Shown: positions 48,126-59,044 of the stretch, piece after piece
Layout: the number at the start of each line of letters is the position of its first letter
How positions within the stretch are numbered: position 1 is the stretch's first letter
Origin: Casuarius casuarius
Lineage: Eukaryota > Chordata > Aves > Casuariiformes > Casuariidae
DNA length: 64,000 nucleotides
NCBI GenBank assembly: GCA_003342895.1
Contig: PTFA01000195.1
Coordinates: forward strand, 248,001-312,000
Direction of reading: 5' to 3'
Position numbers and translations under genes: made by a program
The notes under the pieces: model-generated
What the model saw: only the letters and a program-made list of their open reading frames with translations
What the model was told of the DNA's origin: nothing
Databases searched by the model: none

Positions 48126-49379
48126 CCTTTGGATGTCTTCAAACACCTCTCTTCCTGTATTGCTACACAGGGAGCTTAGGACTTTTTTTTTTCTCTCTCA
48201 TTGGACAGAGAAGTTTCTTCTTTGACAGATTTCCAGAAACAGTTTCTATAAGCCACAGATAATGGAGCATCACGAAAGGTCCAGCTTACACAGCATAAGA
48301 GTTAAAGAGCATTCAGAACAAAAACAGCACTGTCAATTGCCCAACATCTGATGACTGCCTAGACCTTTGATCAAAACATTATGAACAAAAAGAGTATGAG
48401 CTGGCTTTAAAACTGTCTGGAATAGTATCATGCTAGCTATGAAATACGGACCTTTCTCAGAAGTTTTGACACTTGGATGGTGGATGATTTTGCCAAATCC
48501 CATAAAACTCAATGCTACTATTTCAAAAAATTTCATCAAACCCCTGAGCTACAAGGATTTGGCAGCATAGCTTGGCAATCTGTACATTAAAACCAGTTAA
48601 AAGTCAATTACTTTCTGGAACAAAATGGGTGTACTGATTCAGTCCATCTCTGGAGTGACCAATCCTTTGTATTTTGGCTGTACAGGACACAGAGCTACTG
48701 GGCTGCTGGGCTAAACCTATATGCTTCATGCATCAATAAATGAAATGCATTTATTTACTTTAAGGCACTTGCCAAGTGTACTATGGGGATGCATTTATCA
48801 GATTCATCCAGGTCTGTAGTGGGTCCAGCCTGTTCACAGACTTTGGGAAAGTCTGAACCAAGATCCTGTTTATTGTCTGCATTTCACAGCAAAGGCAAGT
48901 CTGCATATTTTTAGCCACTGACTACATACAGGGCAAGTAGGAGCTTCACTCTCTGCCCTGAAGCCTTCCCTCAACACATATGTATAAACTCCATCATTGT
49001 GTAGCAAACCTGTTCTTCAGGGATCATTTCTCAGAGTAAGAGGGCAGGTCAGCCTCTAAGCTCATTTGGTCCTCCCCACCTCAGCTGAGACTGCCAACCA
49101 AGGTACCAATTAGTGCCAGTTCTGTGATATGAACTTCGACGTTGTGCTCACCGGACTGAGACCACCAGTTCAGTTCAGGAGGATCACATCAGAAGCCATC
49201 ACATCAGAAAGCAAAACAACTATGTACAACTAGGCTCACTATTTTAAGGGGAAAGGTAGTACGCTATGAAACAAAAGAAAGTGAAGATAGGAAAGAGTAC
49301 ATCCAGACACTTAGCCACTGCAGTATTGCCATTCAGGGGGCTTCCTGAGGGTATTTCAATGGAGGATCTGGCTTGTAAA
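48126..49379. other. Unassigned non-coding DNA
   Basis: Nothing recognised. A near-direct repeat 'atcacatcagaa' occurs twice at about 49184-49211. The minus-strand frame 48333-48539 is unrecognisable. Confidence 0.5.
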
Positions 49380-49960
49380 ATCTTAAGGCAGCAATTCCTT
49401 TAATGCCCTATATTGTATCTTTATTTACAAGTTAGTATGAAGCCAATCACTGCCATGTCATTTTGCACCATTGTTTGTTCACTAAATAGCAATAAAAGAT
49501 GCAGAACAGTAAAGAATACTAGTTTATAGGGAGTTAAATTATCCCCTGAGTTGTCCAATCATATTAAAATGTGTTGCTTTGTTCTCTTCTTCTCATTTCC
49601 CCTATGCTGCTTTTGAAGGGGGCACATAGCAGTGAAGTACCCTTTTATGTGCATTCTGTGGCAGTGTGTCTATTGCCAAATGCAGCATAAATTCTCTCAT
49701 AAACACTGGCCTCATTGTTTTTCTGGTATTTCATTATAGAGAAAATTCATAATTGTCACATCTGAAATAGAAAATAGTGCTAGAAGAACCTATAGCAAGC
49801 ATGTTCACTGAAAGTCAGAATGCTCCTGTTTTCAAGGGTCCTTTCATCATTTCTGAAGGTTTCCGGTGTCATTGTGGATCTTTAATTAACTGGGGTTCTG
49901 ATTAATTGTGTTGCTTCCTTAAGAACCTCTTCAATGACATTATATGGATGGAGGTTAAAA
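49380..49960. promoter_or_regulatory. Candidate regulatory block with TTAATTAA and ATTAATTG sites
   Basis: Complex, non-repetitive sequence. The palindromic homeodomain-type site TTAATTAA lies at 49882-49889 and ATTAATTG follows at 49901-49908. Several words without repeat similarity cover the preceding 450 bases. It is called only on texture and motifs. Confidence 0.2.
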
Positions 49961-51599
49961 GGGATCAATAGAGCTACCACCAGGATCCAGAGATTTCTGC
50001 AACCACCAATTTTTTTTTGCTAGAAATGGCAGAAAACTGGAAAGTGGTGATGGGTGGTAGAGGCTTGGGGACGGACTTGACAGAGTTAATCAGAAACACG
50101 AAACATCCATGAGCTTATGTGACTTCATCTAGCCCCAGGTCACACACCTTATCCTGTGCGTGCGTGCGCAGAGACACACACACACACACACACTGATCAT
50201 ACAGATACTCATATCTGCTGCTTGCACATGTGACAGTGATAAACAGGTTTCTGCTAGGAACAATTTAGCTGGTAATAAATCACTCTGGTAGGGGCTAGTG
50301 TGCTGAGGTGACTAGCCATGATGCAAGGATATAATTGTGCATAATCAATGCAAACATGCTCTAGTGGAACGTGACAAAGTCTTACTTAAACATACTTAGC
50401 TAAAGCCTAAAGGTTATGGCACAAGCAATGTGATGGGGTCTGTCGGATTACAGAACAATATCTGGCTGGTGTCATAACAAAGGGAGATGTGACAGAAGCT
50501 TTGGCTGAACTGGTGTTAGGAAAGAAGTAAAAGAACAGACTTTGTCACCCGTAAGAAGCAGGCAGTTAACATTTTTCAGGATTCCCAACCATGTCAGGAA
50601 CCTGGAAAATAAAAAGTACAATACAAAGTACCTAGGGGTTACTAGAAATTATGACCAACTCCCACAGAATGGAGAACAGCCTCCTAAGAGAACTGTTGAG
50701 GACTTCAGGTTTCACTCTTCTCTCTCTCCACTGCCCCCAGCCAAACCCAGATTTTTTTAATTTGAAAATGCTATTCTGTTAGAATCATAAATTTCCCACA
50801 TATATGTATTTGCTTCAAGTAAACTTGAATCTCAAGTCCTCAGTGAAATTCATGGGCAAAGCCTGAATACTAGAAAAGATCCCACAGCATAATAAAATAG
50901 TTAGGATACTGTGCTATGTAAGATCAAGCTTCAAATCTTGCCCTAATTAAGTCAAATAAAGGAGAAAAAATATTCATGCTCCAGACGACTACTCTAATAA
51001 CTAAGGTAATTACGATCAGTCCGTTACTCTCTTCTGTAAGGGCTACTGTCACAGATTCAATCCAGTTAACCCAGCCTACAGTCAGAAGAGAGAGACACTC
51101 TTCCCAAAGGTGGCTTCAGCTCACCCAAACTTTGAACTGACCTTTCCAATTGCTTCTCTCTTAGATTTAGCTCTCAAGGGACTACAGAGCAACTAAGTGT
51201 CTTGTATAGGCCTATGAATATATGAGATAAATTTAGGATATTCCTTTTTAGGAAACTATATCAACACATAGTGGATTGAGTGACTCATAGACATTCACCT
51301 TCATGAGTGATTAGAATGCTCACCCAAGAGGTGGATGACCCAATGTCAAATCTCTGGAAATAAATCTGATGTTCTGATCGCTGTCTTAAATATACTGGAT
51401 AAATCTCCTTACAGCTGGTCTAATGTAACAGCACCTCCTTGCCTTTTTTTGAGCAACTCTTTTGGATATGTAAGGGTTTCATCTGAGGACAGATCGTGAA
51501 CATTTCTGAAAACCTTAAGAAAAAAGAATTATTATGGGACAGGAAAATGATCTTTTGCTTGGTTCTGTTTATGAAGAAACAGACATGTTTGCTCTTTCT
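49961..51599. other. Unassigned non-coding DNA with a CA-rich microsatellite
   Basis: No gene. The microsatellite at 50155-50193 is annotated separately. A possible MIR-like word set ('ttaggatactgtgctatgta', 'agatcaagcttcaaatcttg') sits near 50902-50942 but is too diverged to call. Confidence 0.45.
50155..50193. repeat. Microsatellite (TGCG)n followed by (AC)n
   Basis: Three TGCG-type units, then GAGA, then about ten AC units. Alternating purine-pyrimidine throughout most of its length, so it is compatible with Z-DNA formation. Confidence 0.93.
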
Positions 51600-52015
51600 G
51601 ATCAGTAAGATAAAAAGGTATTAAAAGTGCTGTTCTGGTGCAAAATGCTGTATAGATTTCTTTTAAAAAAAAGCATGCTATGATCTACAATTGGCAAATT
51701 GCCCTATTAGTGTAAGTTTAAAGAAAAGGGTTGAAAGGTGCAAATTGGAAGGTGACTTGCTCCCAAGAATCAATAGGTCCGGAAGAGTCTATTATAATAA
51801 CATCATGTCCCCGAGAGGGCATCAGGGATAAGTATGTTATTGTTAAATTAGGTGGCGCCATCTTTGCAAGGAAAACAGAAATGTAATGTTTGCTAATTGA
51901 ACTATAAAAAAAATAATTACTTTTGATGTAAGGGAAGGCAAAGTCACTCAGCAATGGCTCTGATTGTATAAATTGAAGCTGTTATCATCAGAGCCGAAAC
52001 TAGATTAGAAGTCAG
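51600..52015. promoter_or_regulatory. Candidate regulatory block with a YY1-type site
   Basis: Non-repetitive sequence holding GGCGCCATCTTT at 51854-51865; its complement AAAGATGGCGCC fits the YY1 consensus AAGATGGCGGC except for one base. The overlapping AGGTGGCGC at 51850-51858 resembles part of a CTCF core but lacks the upstream CCA. Homeodomain-like 'gctaattga' and 'aaataattac' follow within 65 bases, as does 'attgtataaattg'. The minus-strand 78-codon frame across it has no domain. This is an inference without conservation data. Confidence 0.28.
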
Positions 52016-54359
52016 CTTCTCAAATTACATTTGGATGATACCAAACGTACAGAAGGCTTTGAATGTTTTCAGTACATGTGAAAGAGCCCTTCTCTCCCCC
52101 CTCCCTCACCATACAGCCACGTGTTCTTTACTGGAGCAGTATCTCCTTCACAGTAGTGTAAATTTCTTTAACCAGTTTCATTCCAATTGCAAAATTTTCC
52201 TGCAGAAAATGCAGTTTATGAACAAGTGTTAATTTAGGGGACCACTCTTTCTGCTTTAGTGAAGCTATGTTGGTTCTGGTTACTTCCTGACTTAGGTTTT
52301 ATTTAAGGGATGTTGCTGTAATTTGAATGACTGGGAAGAGTATGGGGTTGTTTATTCACAATACCGGGTCCTAATTTCAGTTCTTGATGCTATCAAAAAG
52401 ATATTTGGTGGTTAAAATGTTTGACAATATAAAACATTCAACATTCTTTGGCAGGGAATTCTGAAAAAGAACATGTTACTTAGTTTTGATTATTGGGTTT
52501 TTTTAGCCTGAAAGGGATCAGATAGCTAACACAAAGTTTCTGAAGAGTATCTGAAATTGGGGAAGGAATCAATATATTGAATTCAGGAAATGTGCTACTA
52601 AACTTGTTACAGTTAATTTCTAGAAGTGACATTTGCAAATACCTCCTGAAAACTGAATTTAGGAAACCTTCTTTTGAAAGGGAAAGATGGTCCAAAGATT
52701 AGACTGCTAAGAACTTGCTCAAATTCCTGCTTTGCTAATTCCTTTCTTTGTAACAATGGTAAAACTGCTGCATCTCACTGCTTCAGTAATTATTTTTAGT
52801 ATGAGGCTAACAACATTTCCCCAGTTCATCAGATTTAGTCCTTCAGATTTCAAGCTAAGGAACTTACCACGTTTGAATTGCATTCAAAAATAAGAGAATT
52901 TACACTGGAAGAATAAATACCAGATCTCTCTGATTGTACGAAGAATCAGAAAGTGTGAAAAATGCTTGGGCAAGCAAGGATTATGCTCCTGGATGCAAGA
53001 AAGGAAGATGTTTCCATCAAAAAAATAGAGGGAGAGAGAAGTATTAGAGTGGGATGTTGGCAGCTAAAGACAAACAAAAAAATATACTGAACTGCCATTC
53101 CATATGACTGGAGACAGTGATGAGCACATACACTGCCAGAAAGAAAGGGACTAGGAAGATTTCCGCATACCTTTACATTTCTGGTCTCAACAGGTCCCCA
53201 GTATTGCAAATGAGGAAAACAGCCTGAAGATAGAGTTGAGCATATGAATTGGAAGCATAAGTGGAAACTATACACTTATGAACAATGACTCCATTCAACC
53301 CTTGGGGAAATGAGGTGTCCATTGAAATAAGACAGCCAAGGGTTGTCAAGTATTTTATATTATTGGGAACAAAAAGAGTATTCTAAAATGCAGGTAGAAC
53401 GACAGCCTGACATCTTCCAAAACCAGGGCACTAGAGACATGAATCAAAGATTGGTGCCAATTCTGAACTTCTCATGCAAAGGTCTATCAGCTGTTACTGA
53501 TGGTAAATATTCTCTTTAAGAGCATTGTTTGCGGAACATCATACAACATATATAGGAGATTTCAGGGATCTTAAAAGGAGGCTGTAACAAAACAATGTCC
53601 ATGTAATTTTCTTGGAATCCTTAATTTTCCTTGCAAAGGAAAAACACCTAAACCAAATTTCTAGAGGTGAAACAACGTTAAGTATGGTCCTCCTAGACTT
53701 ACAATACTTTCGTTGAACAAGTTCATCCACGTTCTGTGGCAAACAAAGGCTCTTAAACTTCAGATGGCTTCCTTTGCAGAAATGACAAAAAAGCTTCGCA
53801 GATCAACAAGCTGGTTAGAGAAGGCCAGAGTGCAAAATGATATCCCATTCAACAAAATATTCTTTAAAAAACACTCGTCTACGCCACATTTGGCTGAAAC
53901 CAAAGGTTCGTGTGTGGGGGTGTGGGGGTGTTTAAATGAAGGCAAGATTGTAAGAGAAAAAATGTGCCAAAGTTCTACTGGCTCAAATATCTTTCCCGTA
54001 ACATAGAACTTCCAAGTTCAAACCCTAGCTTAACTGATTATTTAATTTAATTTGTACATCCACATCTATACACATATGCACACATACCCACTGGAACACA
54101 CATAATAAGAAGGACTGAAAGTTGATTACTTTAAAATAATAAATTTCCTGCAAATTAGAACACTCCCTTGGGAAACTGTAGTCAAAACTGCAGTCTGAAT
54201 ATATGTCCTAGCTAGCGGCTACTCTGGATTCCTAATTCTGACCAGAAATTATCCTGGGAATGAATATTTTTTTTAGGTAAGAGCTTATCTGAAACCTGTA
54301 TGTTCTCATGTAAAGTTTTAGTTTTGGCCAATTAGTATATTCCGATTAAAAACTAATTA
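52016..54359. other. Unassigned non-coding DNA
   Basis: No gene or named repeat recognised. Open frames 52480-52695, 52946-53275 (109 codons, minus), 53539-53742 and 53713-54006 carry no domain. A G/T-rich patch ('gtgtgggggtgtgggggtg') lies at about 53912-53931. Confidence 0.5.
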
Positions 54360-56400
54360 GTATAAAGAAATAATTCTAAATAATTGTAGTCAGGAGGGTG
54401 TTAAACTAATAAAAAAAAGGAAGTGAAAAACAGGAACAAACGTACTCACTTGGAAGAAAATCAGAATGTTGAGAACCAAATTAATCAAGACACTGAAGGA
54501 CAGGAGGAGAAGAAATTATTTAATTGCCTGTACACCACTGCTTGGAGCCTGGATAATAAACACAGGGAATTGGAATTGCTCATTTATGAGCATAAATTTG
54601 ACCTAGTTGGTATTATTGAAACCTGGTGGGAAGACTTGCATGACTAGAATTTTAATATCAGTGGATATAACCTTTTTAAAAAGGATACAGTGGACAAGGG
54701 ATAAAGGAGAATGGTACCCCATCTTAAAAATGGAAATTTTAATTCACTGGTAGGCATGAATCAACGTTCTAATATGTACAGAAAAAAAAGTCAATGATTA
54801 TTCATCATCAAATTGCATTATAATGCCAGATGATTATCTTTTTAAGGGAGGTATTCACATCAGTAAACCTTAAACCATGTCGGCTTATTATCTAGGCTCC
54901 TATACAGACACCTTTAGAAGAGGTCTTTGTCTTATGTTTAAACAATTGCTTTTGGACAAAATGAAGTTGCCTAGCTCTCCCTTTGGACTGTTGGGATAGT
55001 TGGTACTAGACGCATAATTCTTGAAATAAGAAAATGACAGCAGCTGGATAAAATTACAAGTTCCATATTGTGGACAAAATAAAAAGTCCTAGTTGTTAAA
55101 AAAAATAAAATTATAAAGTCTCAGTTGTCAGAATTATGTGTAATGAGAAAGTGTTTTCCAAATACACTATGAGCCAAAGAAATCTTAACAGTGATACTGA
55201 CCCCTTTGGGGCTGAAAGTATCAGGACTTCCAGTAATAATGCAAAAATAAAAGCAGAAGTTTTCAGTAAGTATTTCTGTCCTATAGTTGGGAAAAAGACA
55301 AGAGTTGTTTTCAGATCACTAGGTGGTGAAACTGAAATACTTTGCATTCCAATAGTAATTATGGAGTAAGTGAAGGTGAAGATCCCCAAAATCCCAGTAA
55401 TTACACTCAAGAGTTTCAAAAGAACTGGCTGAAGTTTTCTCTGGAACAGAATGGATAACATGAACTTTTACAGCATAGAAAAGTTCCAAAAGATCTGGAA
55501 AAATTCAAGTTACAGCAACATTTATAAACATGTGGAAAATGAGATGACCCTGATAAATGTCCTTTTGTCAGCTTAAAGTTAACCTAAGGCAAAACAATAA
55601 AAAGGCTAATATGAGACTTAATTAATACAAAATTAAAAAAAAGGTAATATAACTGATCCCAAACAAAATCGGTTTATAAAAATAGACTTTGTCTACAGTA
55701 ATTCAATGCCTTTTTGGAAAGTACGAGTGAAAAGCGATGATGGCAATCCTCGCAATTTAATATGCTTAAACTTCTAGAGATTGAACTTGATATCAAAAAA
55801 TTTTTGTTAAGAAATGAGAACACTACATAGTAAACATGCTATCCTCAAAACAGCTTAGGTATGAAACTGAAATGAAACAGGTATCCCAACAAAGCAGGTA
55901 TGTTTTTGAGGAGAACATCATCACTGCATTTTTTTTTTCTTACTGGGGAGGGGTAAGCAAGGATGTGAGGATAAATCTTTGATATTGATCACTTTCCAAG
56001 TGAATAATACACATAACATATATGTATGCAAGTATGTATTTACATATACACATCACTAAATATAAAGCCGTGTTTCTAGAAATCAGGAACATAAACTATT
56101 GTTAGAGGACAGAGAAGCTTGGCTTTGAAAACAAGCGATTCTGAAAAGGACTTCATTGTAGTGTCAAAAGGATTCGTTTGAACACTGCACATATACAAAG
56201 GGGAAATTAGGCCAAGCTTATTGTAACATTTATTTAACACTGGCATGGTGATTTGGATAGTATGCACTCTTCTTTTCTCTGCAGATCAGTATGGAGATTT
56301 GTGAATTGGAAAGAAAGCAGAGAAGAACCACAAAATTGAGTGAAAGATTGCTTTTATGGCTAGATTCAAGGAGCTTGATCTGGTTAGGTAAACAAACAAA
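54360..56400 (+). mobile_element. CR1 LINE copy, longest in the window (start of ORF2 endonuclease through 3' part of ORF2)
   Basis: The open frame 54423-54647 (74 codons) carries the start of the CR1 apurinic/apyrimidinic-type endonuclease: LFNCLYTTAWSLDNK at about residues 32-46 and DLVGIIETWW at about 60-69. The catalytic glutamate (about residue 66) is kept, but the position normally occupied by asparagine in the NARS motif is threonine (about residue 39). A stop follows DLHD. Downstream the copy is collinear but frameshifted: 'gcagaagttttcagtaagta' (55254), 'agatctggaaaaattcaagt' (55490), 'ggtaatataactgatcccaa' (55642), 'gattctgaaaaggacttcat' (56138) and 'agattcaaggagcttgatct' (56361) all lie in the order expected of a crocodilian/turtle-type CR1. 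The 3' end with its terminal 8-bp repeats is missing and much of the reverse-transcriptase core between 55720 and 56050 is deleted or replaced. Dead copy. Confidence 0.85.
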
Positions 56401-59018
56401 CAATCAAAAGTTCAACATATAACTTGCTCTAGCATAGTCATCCAGCTTTGATCTACGCTTCTCACAGTTATCAAAGTCTAATATTGTTGGCTTTATCACA
56501 GAGGTGTCTCTAGTGGTGATTCACTAGGTTCTAAAACAGCTGGAATGAGTCACCCTCCAGAGGTACCTACTTCTGACTGCCCTGGCTACAAAGGGAGCTG
56601 AGCCAATTAGCTTTGGCTAAGCCAACATTTAAAAGTTAACTGAGATGCATCCTGTTTTAAATGTCCACAGAGGGTGCAGAAGTTTGTTAATAGAAGGCAC
56701 TTTAGTTAACAGATGTATGAAATCCGGTTCCTCAAGGTATTTTCCATCCACCTAATACCTCACCTATTCTCTACAGGTATCTCTATTTCTCCACCAACTA
56801 CTGTGGAAATCTAAGGTGATTACACATGGAAGTACTTCATCTTGGTTTGTGAAGTTAGATTGGATCAGTCTAAGCCATTTAAGTGAGGTTTTTTGTTTTT
56901 TGTTTTTTTGATTCTGTAAGAATAGTCTTCAACCATTCAACTCATTTACCATGCATTGTTATGGAGGCTCCCTGAGAACTTTTAAATGAAAACAAGAAGA
57001 TTTCAGTTTGTTTCTCTTACCTACAATAAATCATCTAATTTAAATGAGTATTGATTCAGTGAATTTATATAGTTTGTGTTATTCAGTAAGTCTCATTGGA
57101 ATGGTCTTGACTTCAGAGCTAGTTATATGTCTACTTCTCTGGGGATGCATGTACTATGAAATAGAATGCGAGACAAAAATATCTGATATTGTGGTGATCA
57201 GATCTGTTACGTCCACGTAGCTCAGTGCCAGTGGTGTACCAGCTTTAGTTCAGATGCAGGTTAATGACATTAATCCAATTACTCCTCATTCTTGACACGG
57301 CTCCTAGGGTGCGATCTCACCCTAGGATAATCTCCCTTTGTCTCACCCTATTTTATCCTGTTCTAATTTACTCGCCATCTTAAAACCCCTCTGTGGGCAC
57401 AGCAGGGATATAAGGTCAATCTGTAAGACTCTACCATTGCTATTTCAACCCACTACTACCCTTCCCTACCAAGGGATACTATGAGCTGCCATAAGAGAGT
57501 TTCCCAAAGAGCAAAGACCAAAGACATTTTGCCTTTTAGGGGAACTTACCAACCTTCTCTCTTTAACTGTCCACGGCAAGAGCTTGTAATCCTACTCTGC
57601 ATGCCTTAGTTAAATGCCCCAAAGTAGAGGAGATGAGTTCAATCTCAGTGACACTAAAGTGCCAGAAGACACTAAAGGCACTCCTCAGTCCTCTGATCCT
57701 GCCCTCACCAGTAGGAAAGATTGGCAGACGTCTCATGTTGACTTTGTTTCTTTCTTTGGACCATGCAATTAACTGATTTGGTAAGCACTTCAGACTCAGT
57801 CTAAACAGTGTTAAATGACTTCCACCAGTTGTCCCATAAGCACTGACTTTTCTAATATTTTACTATTTTGTCTGTGACATTTGGTCAAAGGTATCCCTTG
57901 CGCAAATCGGTGCCCAAACAACCCATTCTGAAAGCAAAGGATTAGGTGAGGGTGGGTTTCTTATGACTCGGCATTTTGTAAATGGATTAATTGGCATCTC
58001 ATAAGGGGTAATGTTGAAATGAGTATTTTCTTTCATTTGAGGCGTCATAACATCTGTCTGTTTCTCCCTCTCTGTGTAGCACTCTCTCATTCAGCTTCTC
58101 AGATGTCTTATTTGGAGTAAGTTCACATTACAGCCTTCTTAAATTACACTCTTTGCCTTTCCTCATGTTTGCAGGATCTGAATTATCTGTCTTCTACATT
58201 TTCTGTCAGATTGGATTGAAATTGGCCAGTGTTCACTGATATTGGGGAGACATGGACCGATTCAGTATTACACAAATAGTGTGAGCATTTAAGCCTCAGT
58301 GCCTCAGGAAAGAAGCAAGGAATGAGTTTATCTGACACAGCATGAGGAAAAACATCAGGATAAAAAAAACCACAGTAATTAGGTATTCAAAGTAAGGTTC
58401 ACAGCCTCGCTGTTTTACTCTTCCAGGGTTCGTTCCAAAATTTGTGCAAGTCAACAGGAATCTTTCCACTAGCTTAAAAGCAGTTTGAAGAAGGTTTCTA
58501 ACGAAAGGCAGTGAGGGGCTTAGAAGTTAAAATTGCAAAATATAACGATAACTCTCTGCAGGTGCTGGATAAACACTCTGGATAAAAACACCAATGTTCT
58601 TATTTTTCCTCCTGTGGATTTTTCATCCTGGACCTAATGACATGTTAAATCACCATACAATGGTATCAGATAGTGACTCAAATATGATGCAACAGCACAA
58701 TGCAATAGAAAGATAATTAGCATGTGGCTCTATTCAGTGATGAAGTGGCACTCCAATTCTCCAAGGTTGAGAGCCACTGCTTTAGATATTCTCTAACACA
58801 AGAGACACTTTCCAGTTTCACCTGCAGGAATGTTTTCTTGGAATTACTCAAGGCCTTACTTGCAAAAACATCTATCTGCCCCATGTGCCAAAATTATGGC
58901 TTCAGGGTCCTAGCACCTGAGAGTCACTGATTAGGAAAAAAATCCCAGCCCTGAACAGTTGATTTTCTATTATAGAAAGGAAGGGAAGATGATGGGATAC
59001 TGGTGAATGGGGGAGGGG
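56401..59018. other. Unassigned non-coding DNA with a perfect inverted repeat at 57.3 kb
   Basis: No gene. T-rich simple sequence lies at about 56888-56910. The inverted repeat at 57302-57327 and a smaller one, TACGT-cc-ACGTA at about 57209-57220, are the only structured elements seen. Open frames 57863-58090 and 58724-58930 are unrecognisable. Confidence 0.5.
57302..57327. repeat. Perfect 10-bp inverted repeat, 6-base loop
   Basis: TCCTAGGGTG at 57302-57311 and CACCCTAGGA at 57318-57327 are exact reverse complements around cgatct. The arms are GC-richer than the surroundings, so the hairpin would be fairly stable. Confidence 0.95.
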
Positions 59019-59044
59019 GGGCAGGGCAGGACAGCGGGGGGGGG
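59019..59044 (+). other. G-rich tract, G-quadruplex candidate
   Basis: Runs of G separated by single bases or short gaps: about six G, one A, seven G, then CA, GGG, CAGG, ACAGC and nine G. At least four runs of three or more G with short loops satisfy the usual quadruplex pattern on the plus strand. The proline-rich minus-strand frame 58924-59139 is the translation of this tract. Confidence 0.75.

Noticed and set aside
51848..51860. CTCF site
   Set aside because: Only the AGGTGGCGC part matches; the upstream CCA of the core is missing, so a functional CTCF site is unlikely from this strand alone.
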